A program made the position numbers and the translations under genes. Of a stretch of 64,000 nt of DNA, positions 10,227 to 19,875 are shown piece by piece; the first letter of the stretch is position 1; each line of letters begins with the position of its first letter. Origin of the DNA: Microbacterium sp. nov. GSS16 (GTDB lineage: Bacteria > Actinomycetota > Actinomycetes > Actinomycetales > Microbacteriaceae); assembly GCF_028198145.1 (NCBI RefSeq), contig NZ_CP116338.1:1364001-1428000 (forward strand), written 5' to 3'. Below the pieces are notes generated by a model. The model saw only the letters and a program-made list of their open reading frames with translations. It searched no databases and had not been told where the DNA came from.

Positions 10227-10439
10227 ATGGGCATCGATGACCTGGTGAACAAGGGCAAGGACGCGTTCGAGCAGAACAAGGACAGGATCGCCGAGGCGGT
10301 CCGCAGCGAGCAGGCGGAGGACATCAGCGACCGGGTGCTCGACGAGATCGCCGACTTCGCGAAGAAGGTCGCTCCCGGCGCGGCGGAACAGATCGACGAC
10401 ATCCGGGACAAGGCCGACGGAGCCGTCGGCGATCAGTGA
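10227..10439 (+). CDS. Small antitoxin-like (MT0933/Rv0909-type) protein
   Basis: Seventy residues, highly charged and helical, starting MGIDDLVNKGKDAFEQNKD and rich in Asp, Lys and Ala with heptad-like spacing. It resembles the small actinobacterial proteins catalogued as MT0933-like antitoxins; CsbD-like stress proteins are the alternative. No toxin gene is adjacent: tuf lies upstream and rpsJ downstream. Start chosen at ATG 10227 behind a strong GGGGAGGAG. It forms its own transcription unit between two terminators, with a TAGAAC box near 10171 as a possible -10. Confidence 0.75.
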   Translation: MGIDDLVNKGKDAFEQNKDRIAEAVRSEQAEDISDRVLDEIADFAKKVAPGAAEQIDDIRDKADGAVGDQ

Positions 10440-10462
10440 TCCTCACGGGTCGTCCCGTGTCG

Positions 10463-10500
10463 GAGAGGGGTGCTGCGCTCACAGCGCAGCACCCCTTCTC
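10463..10500 (+). terminator. Terminator after the small antitoxin-like gene
   Basis: GGGGTGCTGCGCT and AGCGCAGCACCCC form 13 perfect base pairs around a CAC loop, extended by AG/CTTC at the base. Confidence 0.85.
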
Positions 10501-10553
10501 GAGTCCGGATGCGGGGTTCGGAAGCCGCGGAATCGCGCGCGACACGCCCGGGT

Positions 10554-10583
10554 TTGCAGTACGGGAATCGGCCGTGGCAGAAT
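10554..10583 (+). promoter_or_regulatory. S10 operon promoter
   Basis: -35 TTGCAG (10554-10559), 18-nt spacer, -10 CAGAAT (10578-10583, within CAGAATAGA). It is the only good promoter match between the upstream terminator and rpsJ. Confidence 0.55.
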
Positions 10584-10862
10584 AGACAGGTTCCACATTT
10601 CTGCGCTCTTAGTGATGCGCGGAATCACTGCCACGACAGTGCATAGACGGCGGCCCCTGATCAGGGTGCTGCAGGGTTCTAGGCCGCGGGCAGCAGAACA
10701 CGATCCCACTCGAAGACGCGAGCATCAGATGCTGGCGTCTTCATGGTGAAAAGAGAACAGCGGTGCGCAAGTGCCGAAGGCGCGAACAGCGCCATCGAGC
10801 GTCCAATGCCCCAGGGTCACCCGGCCCCGGTCGGTACGACGCCTATAGAGAGAGAGCAGACA
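10584..10862 (+). other. Long untranslated leader of the S10 operon
   Basis: No credible gene lies in the roughly 420 nt between 10440 and 10863. After the terminator and promoter, about 270 nt would be transcribed ahead of rpsJ. It holds a 13-position hairpin with one mismatch at 10712-10742 (GAAGACGCGAGCA / TGCTGGCGTCTTC) and other GC-rich complementary segments. S10 leaders mediate feedback by L4 in some bacteria; whether this one does is inference. Confidence 0.5.
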
Positions 10863-11171
10863 ATGGCGGGACAGAAGATCCGCATTCGCCTGAAGTCGTA
10901 TGACCACGAGGTCATCGACACGTCGGCACGAAAGATCGTCGACACCGTGACCCGTGCGGGCGCGACCGTCGTCGGCCCCGTGCCGCTTCCGACCGAGAAG
11001 AACGTCGTGTGCGTCATCCGGTCGCCCCACAAGTACAAGGACAGCCGCGAGCACTTCGAGATGCGCACCCACAAGCGTCTGATCGACATCGTCGACCCGA
11101 CGCCGAAGGCCGTCGACTCGCTGATGCGTCTCGACCTGCCCGCCGACGTCAACATCGAGATCAAGCTCTGA
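10863..11171 (+). CDS. rpsJ: 30S ribosomal protein S10
   Basis: Small-subunit head protein, and the NusE partner in antitermination complexes. It has 102 residues, [19 protein letters not shown], ending [12 protein letters not shown]. The frame is open further upstream, but ATG 10863 gives the normal length and follows GAGAGAGAG. First gene of the S10 operon. Confidence 0.97.
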   Translation: MAGQKIRIRLKSYDHEVIDTSARKIVDTVTRAGATVVGPVPLPTEKNVVCVIRSPHKYKDSREHFEMRTHKRLIDIVDPTPKAVDSLMRLDLPADVNIEIKL

Positions 11172-11179
11172 GGTCCGCC

Positions 11180-11839
11180 ATGGTTGACATCAACGCAAAG
11201 ATTTCCAAGGGCATGCTCGGCACAAAGCTCGGCATGACCCAGGTCTGGAACGAGAACGGGAAGCTCATCCCCGTGACCGTCATCGAGCTGGCTCCGAACG
11301 TGGTCACCCAGGTTCGCACTCCCGAGAAGGACGGCTACAACGCCGTTCAGATCGCCTACGGCCAGATCGACCCCCGCAAGGTCAACAAGCCGCTGACCGC
11401 CCACTTCGAGGCTGCCGGCGTGACCCCGCGGCGCCACGTCACCGAGATCCGCACCGCGGACGCCGCTGACTACTCGCTCGGCCAGGAGCTCACGCTCGAC
11501 GGCGTGTTCGAGGCAGGCCAGCTGGTCGACGTCGTCGGCACCAGCAAGGGCAAGGGCACCGCCGGTGTCATGAAGCGTCACAACTTCGCCGGTGTCTCGG
11601 CCTCCCACGGTGCGCACCGCAACCACCGCAAGCCCGGCTCGATCGGCGCCTCGTCGACCCCCAGCCGCGTGTTCAAGGGCATGCGCATGGCCGGCCGCAT
11701 GGGTGGCGAGCGCGTGACCGTCCTCAACCTCACGGTGCACGCCATCGACGCCGAGAAGGGACTCATGCTCGTCAAGGGCGCCGTCCCCGGCGCACGTGGT
11801 CGTATCGTGTACGTCCGCAACGCAGTGAAGGGTGCCTGA
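11180..11839 (+). CDS. rplC: 50S ribosomal protein L3
   Basis: Large-subunit protein reaching the peptidyl transferase centre. It has 219 residues; the conserved [17 protein letters not shown] (about 118-134) and [20 protein letters not shown] blocks are present. The ATG at 11180 lies 8 nt after rpsJ, giving the usual N-terminus near [10 protein letters not shown]. Confidence 0.97.
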   Translation: MVDINAKISKGMLGTKLGMTQVWNENGKLIPVTVIELAPNVVTQVRTPEKDGYNAVQIAYGQIDPRKVNKPLTAHFEAAGVTPRRHVTEIRTADAADYSLGQELTLDGVFEAGQLVDVVGTSKGKGTAGVMKRHNFAGVSASHGAHRNHRKPGSIGASSTPSRVFKGMRMAGRMGGERVTVLNLTVHAIDAEKGLMLVKGAVPGARGRIVYVRNAVKGA

Positions 11840-11843
11840 TCCC

Positions 11844-12509
11844 ATGGCTGACTCCACTCTGGCAATCGACGTCCTGTCGGTCGACGGCAAGAAGGCAGGC
11901 TCGGTCGAGCTGCCCGCCTCGATCTTCGACGTCGAGACCAATGTCCCGCTGATCCACCAGGTCGTCGTCGCGCAGCTCGCAGCCGCGCGTCAGGGCACCC
12001 ACGCCACGAAGACTCGTGGCGACGTGTCCGGCTCGGGCAGCAAGCCCTTCAAGCAGAAGGGCACGGGTAACGCCCGTCAGGGCTCGATCCGCATGCCGCA
12101 GCACCGCGGTGGTGGCACGGTCCACGGCCCGCAGCCGCGCGACTACTCGCAGCGCACCCCCAAGAAGATGATCGCCGCCGCCCTCCGTGGCGCGCTGAGC
12201 GACCGTCTGCGCGGCGAGCGTCTGCACGCCGTCGAGGGCTTCGTCGCCGACAGCACCCCCTCAACCAAGGCTGCGGCCGGCCTGCTGGCATCCGTCGCCC
12301 CGTCGAAGAACGTGCTGGTCGTCATCGAGCGCTCCGACGAGCTGACCACGAAGAGCGTCCGCAACCTTGCGAACGTCCACCTGATCAGCTTCGACCAGCT
12401 GAACGCCTACGACGTCGTCGTCTCCGACGACATCGTCTTCACCAAGGCCGCACTCGAGGGCTTCATCGCCTCGAAGACGGGTGCGACCGCAGAGGAGGTC
12501 TCGGCATGA
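11844..12509 (+). CDS. rplD: 50S ribosomal protein L4
   Basis: Lines the exit tunnel of the large subunit and in some bacteria represses its own operon. It has 221 residues with the loop sequence [20 protein letters not shown] (about 71-90). Start at ATG 11844, four nt after rplC; an in-frame ATG 12 nt upstream overlaps rplC and is less likely. Its stop overlaps the rplW start (ATGA). Confidence 0.96.
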   Translation: MADSTLAIDVLSVDGKKAGSVELPASIFDVETNVPLIHQVVVAQLAAARQGTHATKTRGDVSGSGSKPFKQKGTGNARQGSIRMPQHRGGGTVHGPQPRDYSQRTPKKMIAAALRGALSDRLRGERLHAVEGFVADSTPSTKAAAGLLASVAPSKNVLVVIERSDELTTKSVRNLANVHLISFDQLNAYDVVVSDDIVFTKAALEGFIASKTGATAEEVSA

Positions 12510-12826
12510 CCGAGCAGAACGTTCTCGCCACGGCCCTGAACAAGGACCCGCGCGACATCATCCTCGGACCGGTCGTGTCCGAGAAGAGCTACGGCCTGAT
12601 CGATGAGGGCAAGTACACCTTCCTCGTCGACCCGCGCGCCTCCAAGACCGAGATCAAGCTCGCCATCGAGAAGATCTTCGGCGTGAAGGTGGCCTCGGTC
12701 AACACGATCAACCGCGTCGGCAAGGCCCGCCGCACCCGCTTCGGCACCGGTAAGCGCAAGGACACCAAGCGCGCCATCGTGTCTCTCAAGTCGGGTTCCA
12801 TCGACATCTTCACGGCAGTCGGCTGA
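12506..12826 (+). CDS. rplW: 50S ribosomal protein L23
   Basis: Sits at the tunnel exit, docking site for trigger factor and SRP. It has 106 residues; [20 protein letters not shown] and the basic [19 protein letters not shown] loop (about 71-89) are typical. It overlaps rplD by 4 nt. Confidence 0.97.
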   Translation: MTEQNVLATALNKDPRDIILGPVVSEKSYGLIDEGKYTFLVDPRASKTEIKLAIEKIFGVKVASVNTINRVGKARRTRFGTGKRKDTKRAIVSLKSGSIDIFTAVG

Positions 12827-12846
12827 CCGGGGGATAAGGACAGATA

Positions 12847-13686
12847 ATGGCTATTCGCAAGTACAAGCCCACGACCCCGGGTCGCCGCGGTTCGTCGGTG
12901 GCCGACTTCGCCGAGATCACCCGATCGACGCCTGAGAAGTCGCTGCTGCGCCCGCTCTCGAAGACCGGTGGTCGCAACAACCAGGGCCGCATCACGACCC
13001 GTCACATCGGTGGGGGCCACAAGCGCCAGTACCGCGTCATCGACTTCCGTCGCAATGACAAGGACGGCGTCAACGCCAAGGTCGCTCACATCGAGTACGA
13101 CCCCAACCGCACCGCGCGCATCGCGCTGCTGCACTACTTCGACGGCGAGAAGCGCTACATCCTCGCCCCGAACAAGCTGAAGCAGGGCGACGTCGTCGAG
13201 TCGGGTGCCGGCGCTGACATCAAGCCGGGCAACAACCTGCCGCTGAAGAACATCCCCACCGGTACCGTGATCCACGCGATCGAGCTGCGTCCCGGCGGCG
13301 GAGCGAAGATGGCCCGTTCGGCCGGCGCCTCGGTGCGTCTGGTCGCGAAGGACGGCCCCTACGCACAGCTGCGTCTGCCCTCGGGCGAGATCCGCAACGT
13401 CGATGCGCGCTGCCGCGCGACCATCGGCGAGGTCGGCAACGCCGAGCAGTCGAACATCAACTGGGGCAAGGCCGGCCGCAAGCGCTGGAAGGGCGTCCGC
13501 CCGACCGTCCGCGGTGTCGCCATGAACCCGGTCGACCACCCGCACGGTGGTGGTGAGGGCAAGACGTCCGGTGGTCGTCACCCCGTCTCCCCGTGGGGTC
13601 AGGCTGAGGGTCGTACCCGTCACGCCAACAAGGAAAGTGACAAGTACATCGTCCGCCGCCGCAACGCCGGCAAGAAGCGCAAGTAG
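12847..13686 (+). CDS. rplB: 50S ribosomal protein L2
   Basis: Highly conserved 23S rRNA-binding protein needed for subunit association. It has 279 residues with [19 protein letters not shown] (about 43-61) and the catalytic-region signature [15 protein letters not shown] (about 225-239). GGGATAAGGA precedes the ATG. Confidence 0.98.
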   Translation: MAIRKYKPTTPGRRGSSVADFAEITRSTPEKSLLRPLSKTGGRNNQGRITTRHIGGGHKRQYRVIDFRRNDKDGVNAKVAHIEYDPNRTARIALLHYFDGEKRYILAPNKLKQGDVVESGAGADIKPGNNLPLKNIPTGTVIHAIELRPGGGAKMARSAGASVRLVAKDGPYAQLRLPSGEIRNVDARCRATIGEVGNAEQSNINWGKAGRKRWKGVRPTVRGVAMNPVDHPHGGGEGKTSGGRHPVSPWGQAEGRTRHANKESDKYIVRRRNAGKKRK

Positions 13687-13698
13687 GAGTAGAGGAAG

Positions 13699-13980
13699 AT
13701 GCCACGCAGTCTCAAGAAGGGCCCCTTCGTCGACGAGCACCTGCTTCGCAAGGTGGTCGGACAGAACGAGTCCGGTACGAAGAACGTCATCAAGACCTGG
13801 TCGCGTCGCTCGATGATCATCCCGGCAATGCTGGGACACACCATCGCCGTGCACGACGGTCGCAAGCACATCCCCGTGTTCGTGACCGAGACCATGGTCG
13901 GCCACAAGCTGGGCGAGTTCGCGCCCACCCGCACCTTCCGCGGCCACGAGAAGGACGACAAGAAGGGCCGTCGCCGCTGA
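13699..13980 (+). CDS. rpsS: 30S ribosomal protein S19
   Basis: Small-subunit head protein near the A site. It has 93 residues, [15 protein letters not shown] at the start and [18 protein letters not shown] near the end. Twelve nt after rplB, with AGAGGAAG as ribosome binding site. Confidence 0.97.
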   Translation: MPRSLKKGPFVDEHLLRKVVGQNESGTKNVIKTWSRRSMIIPAMLGHTIAVHDGRKHIPVFVTETMVGHKLGEFAPTRTFRGHEKDDKKGRRR

Positions 13981-14018
13981 CGCGGTGACGCTCTGGACAG
14001 AAACAGAGGAGGAGAACA

Positions 14019-14420
14019 ATGGTGGAATCCATCGCACGCGTCAAGCACATCCGCGTGACCCCTCAGAAGGCTCGTCGTGTCGTCGCGCTCATCAAGGGCA
14101 AGCAGGCGCAGGAAGCACTGGCCATTCTGAAGTTCGCACCGCAGGGTGCCAGCGAGCCGATCTACAAGCTCGTGCACTCCGCGATCGCCAACGCGTCGGT
14201 CAAGGCCGACCGTGACGGCGAGTTCCTGGACGAGCAGGACCTGTACGTGAAGAACGCGTACGTCGACGAGGGCACGACGCTCAAGCGTTTCCGCCCCCGT
14301 GCTCAGGGTCGTGCATCGCAGATCAAGAAGCGCACGAGCCACATCACGGTCGTGCTGGCCACCCCGGAGGTCGCTGACGCGGCCGCACCGGCGGCCAAGA
14401 CGAAGAAGGCGAGCAAGTAA
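14019..14420 (+). CDS. rplV: 50S ribosomal protein L22
   Basis: Tunnel protein at the constriction. It has 133 residues: the conserved core runs to about 112, with the beta-hairpin [15 protein letters not shown] (about 87-101), followed by an Ala/Lys-rich tail ([13 protein letters not shown]) common in actinobacteria. The stop overlaps the start of rpsC (TAATG). Confidence 0.97.
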   Translation: MVESIARVKHIRVTPQKARRVVALIKGKQAQEALAILKFAPQGASEPIYKLVHSAIANASVKADRDGEFLDEQDLYVKNAYVDEGTTLKRFRPRAQGRASQIKKRTSHITVVLATPEVADAAAPAAKTKKASK

Positions 14421-15184
14421 TGGGCCAGAAGGTCAACCCGTACGGCTTCCGCCTCGGCATCACCACGGACCACGTGTCGCGTTGGTTCTCGGACTCGACC
14501 AAGCCGGGCCAGCGTTACGCCGACTACGTCGCCGAGGACATCAAGATCCGTCGTCTGCTGCAGACGCAGCTCGACCGCGCCGGCGTCTCGAACATCGAGA
14601 TCGAGCGCACCCGCGACCGCGTGCGTGTGGACATCCACACCGCACGTCCGGGCATCGTCATCGGCCGCCGCGGCGCCGAGGCCGAGCGCATTCGCGGCGA
14701 CCTCGAGAAGCTCACCGGCAAGCAGATCCAGCTGAACATCCTCGAGGTCAAGAACCCCGAGGCCGACGCTCAGCTCGTCGCGCAGGGCATCGCCGAGCAG
14801 CTCTCCGCTCGCGTGGCGTTCCGTCGCGCGATGCGCAAGGGTCTGCAGGGCGCTCAGCGCGCCGGCGCCAAGGGCATCCGCATCCAGGTCTCCGGCCGCC
14901 TCGGCGGCGCGGAGATGAGCCGGTCGGAGTTCTACCGCGAGGGTCGTGTGCCGCTGCACACGCTGCGCGCGAACATCGACTACGGCTTCTACGAGGCGAA
15001 GACCACCTTCGGCCGCATCGGCGTGAAGGTCTGGATCTACAAGGGCGACCTCACCAACAAGGAGCTTGCTCGCGAGCAGGCCAACCAGAAGCCTTCGCGC
15101 GAGCGTGGCGACCGTCGTGGCCCCCGTGGCGACCGCGGTGACCGTCGCAACGAGGCTCCCGTCGCAGAAGGAGCGTCTGCCTGA
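14420..15184 (+). CDS. rpsC: 30S ribosomal protein S3
   Basis: mRNA-entry protein with helicase activity. It has 254 residues; KH domain with [19 protein letters not shown] (about 77-95) and the [20 protein letters not shown] block (about 158-177). Residues after about 215 are an Arg/Gly-rich tail ([15 protein letters not shown]) that probably contacts RNA. It shares one base with both neighbours. Confidence 0.97.
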   Translation: MGQKVNPYGFRLGITTDHVSRWFSDSTKPGQRYADYVAEDIKIRRLLQTQLDRAGVSNIEIERTRDRVRVDIHTARPGIVIGRRGAEAERIRGDLEKLTGKQIQLNILEVKNPEADAQLVAQGIAEQLSARVAFRRAMRKGLQGAQRAGAKGIRIQVSGRLGGAEMSRSEFYREGRVPLHTLRANIDYGFYEAKTTFGRIGVKVWIYKGDLTNKELAREQANQKPSRERGDRRGPRGDRGDRRNEAPVAEGASA

Positions 15185-15603
15185 TGCTTATCCCTCGCAA
15201 GGTCAAGTACCGCAAGCAGCATCACCCGAAGCGTTCGGGGCAGGCCACCGGTGGCACCAAGGTGTCGTTCGGTGAGTTCGGCATCCAGGCGCTGACCCCC
15301 GCCTACGTGACCAACCGTCAGATCGAGTCCGCTCGTATCGCGATGACCCGTCACATCAAGCGTGGTGGAAAGGTGTGGATCAACATCTACCCCGACCGCC
15401 CGCTCACCAAGAAGCCCGCTGAGACCCGCATGGGTTCGGGTAAGGGCTCGCCCGAGTGGTGGGTCGCCAACGTCAAGCCGGGCCGCGTCCTCTTCGAGGT
15501 CGCGGGCGTGAACGAGGAACTCGCTCGCGAGGCACTCACCCGGGCCATTCACAAGCTGCCGCTCAAGGCACGCATCATCAAGCGCGAGGAGGGCGACGCG
15601 TAA
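15184..15603 (+). CDS. rplP: 50S ribosomal protein L16
   Basis: Organises the A-site region of the large subunit. It has 139 residues, [19 protein letters not shown] at the start and the signature [18 protein letters not shown] (about 83-100). The start overlaps the rpsC stop; rpmC begins on its last base. Confidence 0.98.
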   Translation: MLIPRKVKYRKQHHPKRSGQATGGTKVSFGEFGIQALTPAYVTNRQIESARIAMTRHIKRGGKVWINIYPDRPLTKKPAETRMGSGKGSPEWWVANVKPGRVLFEVAGVNEELAREALTRAIHKLPLKARIIKREEGDA

Positions 15604-15917
15604 TGGCGATCGGCACCAAGGAGCTCGCACCGAGCGAGCTCGACACGTTCGAAGACCAGCGCCTCGTCGAGGAGCTGCGCAAGGCCAAGGAGGAGCTGTT
15701 CAACCTCCGTTTCCAGTCGGCCACCGGTCAGCTGGAGAGCCACGGCCGCATCCGCGCCGTCAAGCGCGACATCGCGCGCCTTTACACCGTGATCCGCGAG
15801 CGCGAGCTGGGCATCCGTGCGACGCCCGCTCCGGTCGAGGCTCCGGCCAAGAAGGCGTCCAAGGCGAAGGCGAAGAAGGCCGATGAGGCTGAGGCGCCGA
15901 AGGAGGAGGCCGAGTAA
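15603..15917 (+). CDS. rpmC: 50S ribosomal protein L29
   Basis: Tunnel-exit protein contacting L23. It has 104 residues, of which about 70 are the normal two-helix L29 ([17 protein letters not shown]). The last 35 are an Ala/Lys/Glu tail ([20 protein letters not shown]), making it half as long again as E. coli L29. ATG 15603 overlaps the rplP stop. Confidence 0.95.
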   Translation: MAIGTKELAPSELDTFEDQRLVEELRKAKEELFNLRFQSATGQLESHGRIRAVKRDIARLYTVIRERELGIRATPAPVEAPAKKASKAKAKKADEAEAPKEEAE

Positions 15918-16231
15918 TGGCTGAGAAGAAGGCTGCTGACGCCGTCGAGCACGGCGAGCACGACGTCCGCGAGGCGGGTGCCCGCGGCTACCGCAAGTCG
16001 CGCCGCGGCTACGTCGTCAGCGACAAGATGGACAAGACCATCGTCGTCGAGGTCGAGGACCGCGTGAAGCACCCGCTGTACGGCAAGGTCATCCGCGTCA
16101 CCTCGAAGGTCAAGGCGCACGACGAGAACAACACCGCCGGCATCGGCGACCTCGTTCTCATCAACGAGACCCGCCCGCTGAGCGCCACCAAGCGCTGGCG
16201 TCTGGTGGAGATCCTGGAGAAGGCAAAGTGA
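15917..16231 (+). CDS. rpsQ: 30S ribosomal protein S17
   Basis: Primary 16S rRNA-binding protein. It has 104 residues: an extra N-terminal stretch of about 25 residues, then the OB-fold with [21 protein letters not shown] (about 34 onward) and [18 protein letters not shown]. It overlaps rpmC by one base and rplN by four. Confidence 0.96.
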   Translation: MAEKKAADAVEHGEHDVREAGARGYRKSRRGYVVSDKMDKTIVVEVEDRVKHPLYGKVIRVTSKVKAHDENNTAGIGDLVLINETRPLSATKRWRLVEILEKAK

Positions 16232-16596
16232 TCCAGACCGAGTCCCGCGTCAAGGTCGCCGACAACACCGGCGCCAAGGAGCTGCTCACGATCCGCGTTC
16301 TCGGTGGTTCCAGCCGCCGTTACGCCGGTCTGGGCGACACCATCGTCGCGACCGTCAAGGACGCGATCCCCGGCGGCAACGTCAAGAAGGGCGATGTGGT
16401 CAAGGCCGTCATCGTCCGCACCGTCAAGTCGACGCGTCGTGCCGACGGTTCGTACATCAAGTTCGACGAGAACGCCGCCGTCATCCTGAAGAACGACGGG
16501 GAGCCCCGCGGCACCCGCATCTTCGGACCGGTCGGTCGTGAGCTTCGCGACAAGAAGTTCATGAAGATCGTCTCGCTCGCCCCGGAGGTCATCTGA
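16228..16596 (+). CDS. rplN: 50S ribosomal protein L14
   Basis: Inter-subunit bridge protein and binding site of the silencing factor RsfS. It has 122 residues, [20 protein letters not shown], ending [21 protein letters not shown]. It starts at a GTG that overlaps the rpsQ stop (GTGA), and marks the head of the spc-type gene group, which here runs on directly from the S10 genes. Confidence 0.97.
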   Translation: MIQTESRVKVADNTGAKELLTIRVLGGSSRRYAGLGDTIVATVKDAIPGGNVKKGDVVKAVIVRTVKSTRRADGSYIKFDENAAVILKNDGEPRGTRIFGPVGRELRDKKFMKIVSLAPEVI

Positions 16597-16598
16597 TC

Positions 16599-16958
16599 AT
16601 GGCGAAAATCAAGAAGGGTGACCTGGTTCAGGTCATCAGCGGCCGCAAGCAGGACAAGGGCGGCGACCGCGGCAAGCAGGGCAAGGTCCTCGAGGTCCTC
16701 GTCGAGCAGAACCGCGTCGTCGTGGAGGGTGTCAACTTCGTCACCCGCCACACCCGTGTCGGCCAGACCCAGCGCGGCACCAAGACCGGTGGCATCGAGA
16801 CCGTCGAGGCCCCGATCCACATCTCCAACGTCGCTCTCGTCGACCCCTCGACCAAGAAGCCGACCCGCGTCGGCCACCGCGTCGAGGAGCAGGTCAAGGA
16901 CGGCGTGAAGCGCACGGTCCGCGTGCGCTACGCGAAGAAGTCAGGTAAGGACCTCTGA
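16599..16958 (+). CDS. rplX: 50S ribosomal protein L24
   Basis: Assembly-initiating 23S rRNA-binding protein. It has 119 residues with a KOW motif at the start ([20 protein letters not shown], about 4-23) and the [20 protein letters not shown] block. Two nt after rplN; the stop overlaps rplE. Confidence 0.97.
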   Translation: MAKIKKGDLVQVISGRKQDKGGDRGKQGKVLEVLVEQNRVVVEGVNFVTRHTRVGQTQRGTKTGGIETVEAPIHISNVALVDPSTKKPTRVGHRVEEQVKDGVKRTVRVRYAKKSGKDL

Positions 16959-17548
16959 TGGCAACGGCAACTGCTGCTGAGACTGGCAAGACCCAGCCTC
17001 GCCTGAAGCAGAAGTACAACACCGAGATCAAGAAGGCTCTGCAGGAGCAGTTCGGCTACGCGAACGTCATGCAGATCCCCGGCCTGGTCAAGGTCGTCGT
17101 CAACACCGGTGTCGGTGAGGCGGCTCGTGACTCCAAGGTGATCGAGGGCGCGATCGACGACCTCACCAAGATCACCGGTCAGAAGCCGATCGTCACCAAG
17201 GCCCGCAAGTCCATCGCGCAGTTCAAGCTGCGCGAGGGCCAGGCCATCGGTGCGCACGTCACCCTCCGTGGCGACCGTGCGTGGGAGTTCGTCGACCGCC
17301 TCGTCAACCTGGCGCTGCCGCGCATCCGCGACTTCCGCGGTCTGTCGGCCGACCAGTTCGACGGCAACGGCAACTACACCTTCGGTCTTCAGGAGCAGAG
17401 CGTGTTCCACGAGATCGACCAGGACAAGATCGACCGCGTCCGCGGCTTCGACATCACCGTGGTCACGACGGCCAAGACGGACGACGAGGGTCGCGCACTC
17501 CTGCGCGCGCTCGGCTTCCCGTTCAAGGCCGCCGACGCCCCGGCGTAA
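16958..17548 (+). CDS. rplE: 50S ribosomal protein L5
   Basis: Binds 5S rRNA and bridges to S13. It has 196 residues with [20 protein letters not shown] (about 47-66), [18 protein letters not shown] (about 124-141) and FPFKA at the end. The next gene in most relatives is rpsZ/rpsN (S14); here a 161-nt spacer without a gene follows. Confidence 0.97.
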   Translation: MATATAAETGKTQPRLKQKYNTEIKKALQEQFGYANVMQIPGLVKVVVNTGVGEAARDSKVIEGAIDDLTKITGQKPIVTKARKSIAQFKLREGQAIGAHVTLRGDRAWEFVDRLVNLALPRIRDFRGLSADQFDGNGNYTFGLQEQSVFHEIDQDKIDRVRGFDITVVTTAKTDDEGRALLRALGFPFKAADAPA

Positions 17549-17573
17549 GCGAAGAGCGCCGCACATCGGGATC

Positions 17574-17603
17574 GGGGAGGGATGCCGCACAGCATCCCTC
17601 CCC
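17574..17603 (+). terminator. Hairpin after rplE
   Basis: GGGGAGGGATGC and GCATCCCTCCCC form 12 perfect base pairs with a 6-nt loop. No T-run follows; it may reduce read-through between the rplE and rpsH segments. Confidence 0.55.
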
Positions 17604-17611
17604 GCATCCCG

Positions 17612-17617
17612 TACAAT
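17612..17617 (+). promoter_or_regulatory. Possible rpsH promoter -10
   Basis: TACAAT directly after the hairpin, with no clear -35. It would give an 80-90 nt leader ending in the ribosome binding site GAAGGAAA. Confidence 0.4.
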
Positions 17618-17709
17618 TGAAGATTGTGCGTCCGCTCGGGCGCGACTCTCATCGAAGGCCGTCTGTCGTGTAACGGCAGCCGGAACCTCATGATCGAAGG
17701 AAACCAGAT

Positions 17710-18108
17710 ATGACGATGACAGACCCGGTCGCAGACATGCTGACCCGTCTGCGCAACGCGAACTCGGCGCACCACGACTCCGTGACCATGCCGTCGAGCA
17801 AGCTCAAGACGAACATCGCCGAGATCCTCCAGCAGGAGGGCTACATCGCCGGCTTCGAGGTCACCGACGCCCGCGTCGGCAGCAACCTCACCCTCTCGCT
17901 CAAGTACGGTCCCAACCGTGAGCGCTCCATCGCCGGCATCAAGCGCGTGTCGAAGCCCGGTCTGCGCGTGTACGCGAAGTCGACCGAGCTGCCCAAAGTC
18001 CTCGGTGGCCTCGGCGTTGCCATCCTGTCCACCTCCTCCGGTCTCCTCACCGACCGTCAGGCTGAGCAGAAGGGCGTGGGCGGAGAAGTTCTCGCCTACG
18101 TGTGGTGA
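17710..18108 (+). CDS. rpsH: 30S ribosomal protein S8
   Basis: Central-domain 16S rRNA-binding protein, translational repressor of spc genes in E. coli. It has 132 residues, [18 protein letters not shown], with the C-terminal [20 protein letters not shown] motif. Start at the first ATG behind GAAGGAAACC. Confidence 0.97.
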   Translation: MTMTDPVADMLTRLRNANSAHHDSVTMPSSKLKTNIAEILQQEGYIAGFEVTDARVGSNLTLSLKYGPNRERSIAGIKRVSKPGLRVYAKSTELPKVLGGLGVAILSTSSGLLTDRQAEQKGVGGEVLAYVW

Positions 18109-18114
18109 TCTGAC

Positions 18115-18651
18115 ATGTCGCGAATCGGACGACTCCCCATCGACATCCCCTCCGGCGTCACCGTCTCGGTCGACGGCCGCGAGGTCGCAGTCAAGGGCCC
18201 CAAGGGCGAGCTGTCGCTCACCCTGGCCAGCCCCATCGAGGTCACGGTCGAGGAGAACCAGGTTCTCGTCACCCGCCCGGACGACGAGCGCGAGTCGCGC
18301 TCGCTGCACGGCCTGACCCGAACCCTCATCAACAACAACATCATCGGCGTCACCCAGGGCTACACCAAGGGCCTCGAGGTCGTCGGCACCGGTTACCGCG
18401 TGCAGCAGAAGGGCAACTCGATCGAGTTCGCGCTCGGCTTCTCGCACCCGGTCCTGGTCGACCCGCCCGCAGGCATCACCCTGACGGTCGAGGGCACCAA
18501 CAAGGTGACCGTGAGTGGCATCGACAAGCAGGCTGTCGGCGAGGCCGCTGCCAACATCCGCAAGATCCGCAAGCCCGAGCCGTACAAGGGCAAGGGTGTG
18601 CGCTACGCCGGCGAGGTCGTGCGTCGCAAGGCCGGAAAGGCTGGTAAGTAA
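18115..18651 (+). CDS. rplF: 50S ribosomal protein L6
   Basis: Protein near the sarcin-ricin loop where translation factors bind. It has 178 residues, [17 protein letters not shown], with the C-terminal signature [20 protein letters not shown] (about 148-167). Six nt after rpsH. Confidence 0.97.
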   Translation: MSRIGRLPIDIPSGVTVSVDGREVAVKGPKGELSLTLASPIEVTVEENQVLVTRPDDERESRSLHGLTRTLINNNIIGVTQGYTKGLEVVGTGYRVQQKGNSIEFALGFSHPVLVDPPAGITLTVEGTNKVTVSGIDKQAVGEAAANIRKIRKPEPYKGKGVRYAGEVVRRKAGKAGK

Positions 18652-18653
18652 CC

Positions 18654-19013
18654 ATGGCTGTGAAGTCCAAGTCCGCCGCCCGCGCGCGTCGCCACGCACG
18701 TCTTCGCAAGAAGATCGTCGGCTCCGACGTCCGCCCGCGTCTCGTCGTCAACCGCTCCGCGCGCCACGTGTTCGTGCAGCTCGTCGACGATGCCAAGGGC
18801 CACACGGTGGCATCCGCTTCCACGCTCGAGACCGAACTGCGCTCCTTCGACGGTGACAAGACCGCCAAGGCTCGCAAGGTCGGCGAGCTCGTCGCTGAGC
18901 GCGCGAAGGCCGCCGGCGTTTCCGAGGCAGTGTTCGACCGTGGCGGCAACCGCTACGCCGGTCGTGTCGCCGCCATCGCCGAAGGCGCCCGTGAAGGGGG
19001 GCTGGCACTGTGA
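18654..19013 (+). CDS. rplR: 50S ribosomal protein L18
   Basis: 5S rRNA-binding protein. It has 119 residues with [20 protein letters not shown] near the N-terminus and [20 protein letters not shown] near the C-terminus. Two nt after rplF; its stop overlaps the rpsE start (GTGA). Confidence 0.97.
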   Translation: MAVKSKSAARARRHARLRKKIVGSDVRPRLVVNRSARHVFVQLVDDAKGHTVASASTLETELRSFDGDKTAKARKVGELVAERAKAAGVSEAVFDRGGNRYAGRVAAIAEGAREGGLAL

Positions 19014-19690
19014 GTGACATCAAGGAGAACGAAGTGACCGAAACCGCTCCTGCCGAGGCTCAGGCCGAGCCGCAGCGCGAGCAGCGCGACAACCGCCGTG
19101 GCGGTCGCGACCGCGGCCAGAGCCGCGACCGCAACTCGCGCGACCGCGGGGACAACCAGTTCCTCGAGCGCGTCGTCACCATCAACCGCGTCTCGAAGGT
19201 CGTGAAGGGTGGTCGTCGCTTCAGCTTCACCGCTCTCGTGGTCGTCGGCGACGGCAACGGTCTGGTGGGCGTCGGTTACGGCAAGGCACGCGAGGTCCCC
19301 CTGGCGATCTCGAAGGGTGTCGAAGAGGCCAAGCGCAACTTCTTCCGCGTACCGCGCGTCGGCTCGACCATCCCGCACCCCGTGCAGGGTGAGGCCGCTG
19401 CAGGTGTCGTCCTGCTTCGTCCGGCCGCAGCCGGTACCGGTGTCATCGCCGGTGGTCCGGTTCGCGCCGTGCTGGAGTGCGCCGGCATCCACGACGTCCT
19501 GTCGAAGTCGCTCGGCTCGTCGAACACGATCAACATCGTGCACGCGACCGTCGAGGCGCTGCAGGGGCTCGAGGAGCCGCGCGCCGTCGCCGCTCGTCGT
19601 GGTCTCGACTACGACGCCGTCGTGCCGGAGATCATCATCCGCAACGAGGCGAAGGCCGCTGCCGCCGCCGCGCAGAAGGTAGGTGCCTGA
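19010..19690 (+). CDS. rpsE: 30S ribosomal protein S5
   Basis: Accuracy protein at the mRNA entry tunnel. It has 226 residues, longer than the usual 165-200 because of an N-terminal extension (about 1-48) that is acidic then Arg/Gly/Asp-rich ([18 protein letters not shown]). The double-stranded RNA-binding fold follows ([20 protein letters not shown]). GTG start within the rplR stop. Confidence 0.95.
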   Translation: MSDIKENEVTETAPAEAQAEPQREQRDNRRGGRDRGQSRDRNSRDRGDNQFLERVVTINRVSKVVKGGRRFSFTALVVVGDGNGLVGVGYGKAREVPLAISKGVEEAKRNFFRVPRVGSTIPHPVQGEAAAGVVLLRPAAAGTGVIAGGPVRAVLECAGIHDVLSKSLGSSNTINIVHATVEALQGLEEPRAVAARRGLDYDAVVPEIIIRNEAKAAAAAAQKVGA

Positions 19691-19875
19691 TGGCTGAGCG
19701 CCTCAAGGTCACGCAGATCAAGTCCAAGGTGAGCGAGAAGCAGAACCAGCGCGACACGCTGCGTTCGCTCGGTCTCAAGCGGATCGGCGACTCGGTCGTT
19801 CGTCCCGACGACGCTCAGACCCGCGGCTACGTCCGCGCCGTCGCGCACCTCGTCAAGGTTGAGGAGATCGACTAA
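19690..19875 (+). CDS. rpmD: 50S ribosomal protein L30
   Basis: Sixty-one residues; [20 protein letters not shown] and [14 protein letters not shown] are the family signature. ATG 19690 overlaps the rpsE stop, and its own stop overlaps rplO. Confidence 0.97.
   Translation: MAERLKVTQIKSKVSEKQNQRDTLRSLGLKRIGDSVVRPDDAQTRGYVRAVAHLVKVEEID

Noticed and set aside
12589..14037. Long open frame antisense to rplW, rplB and rpsS
   Set aside because: Spans three certain ribosomal protein genes and has low-complexity composition.
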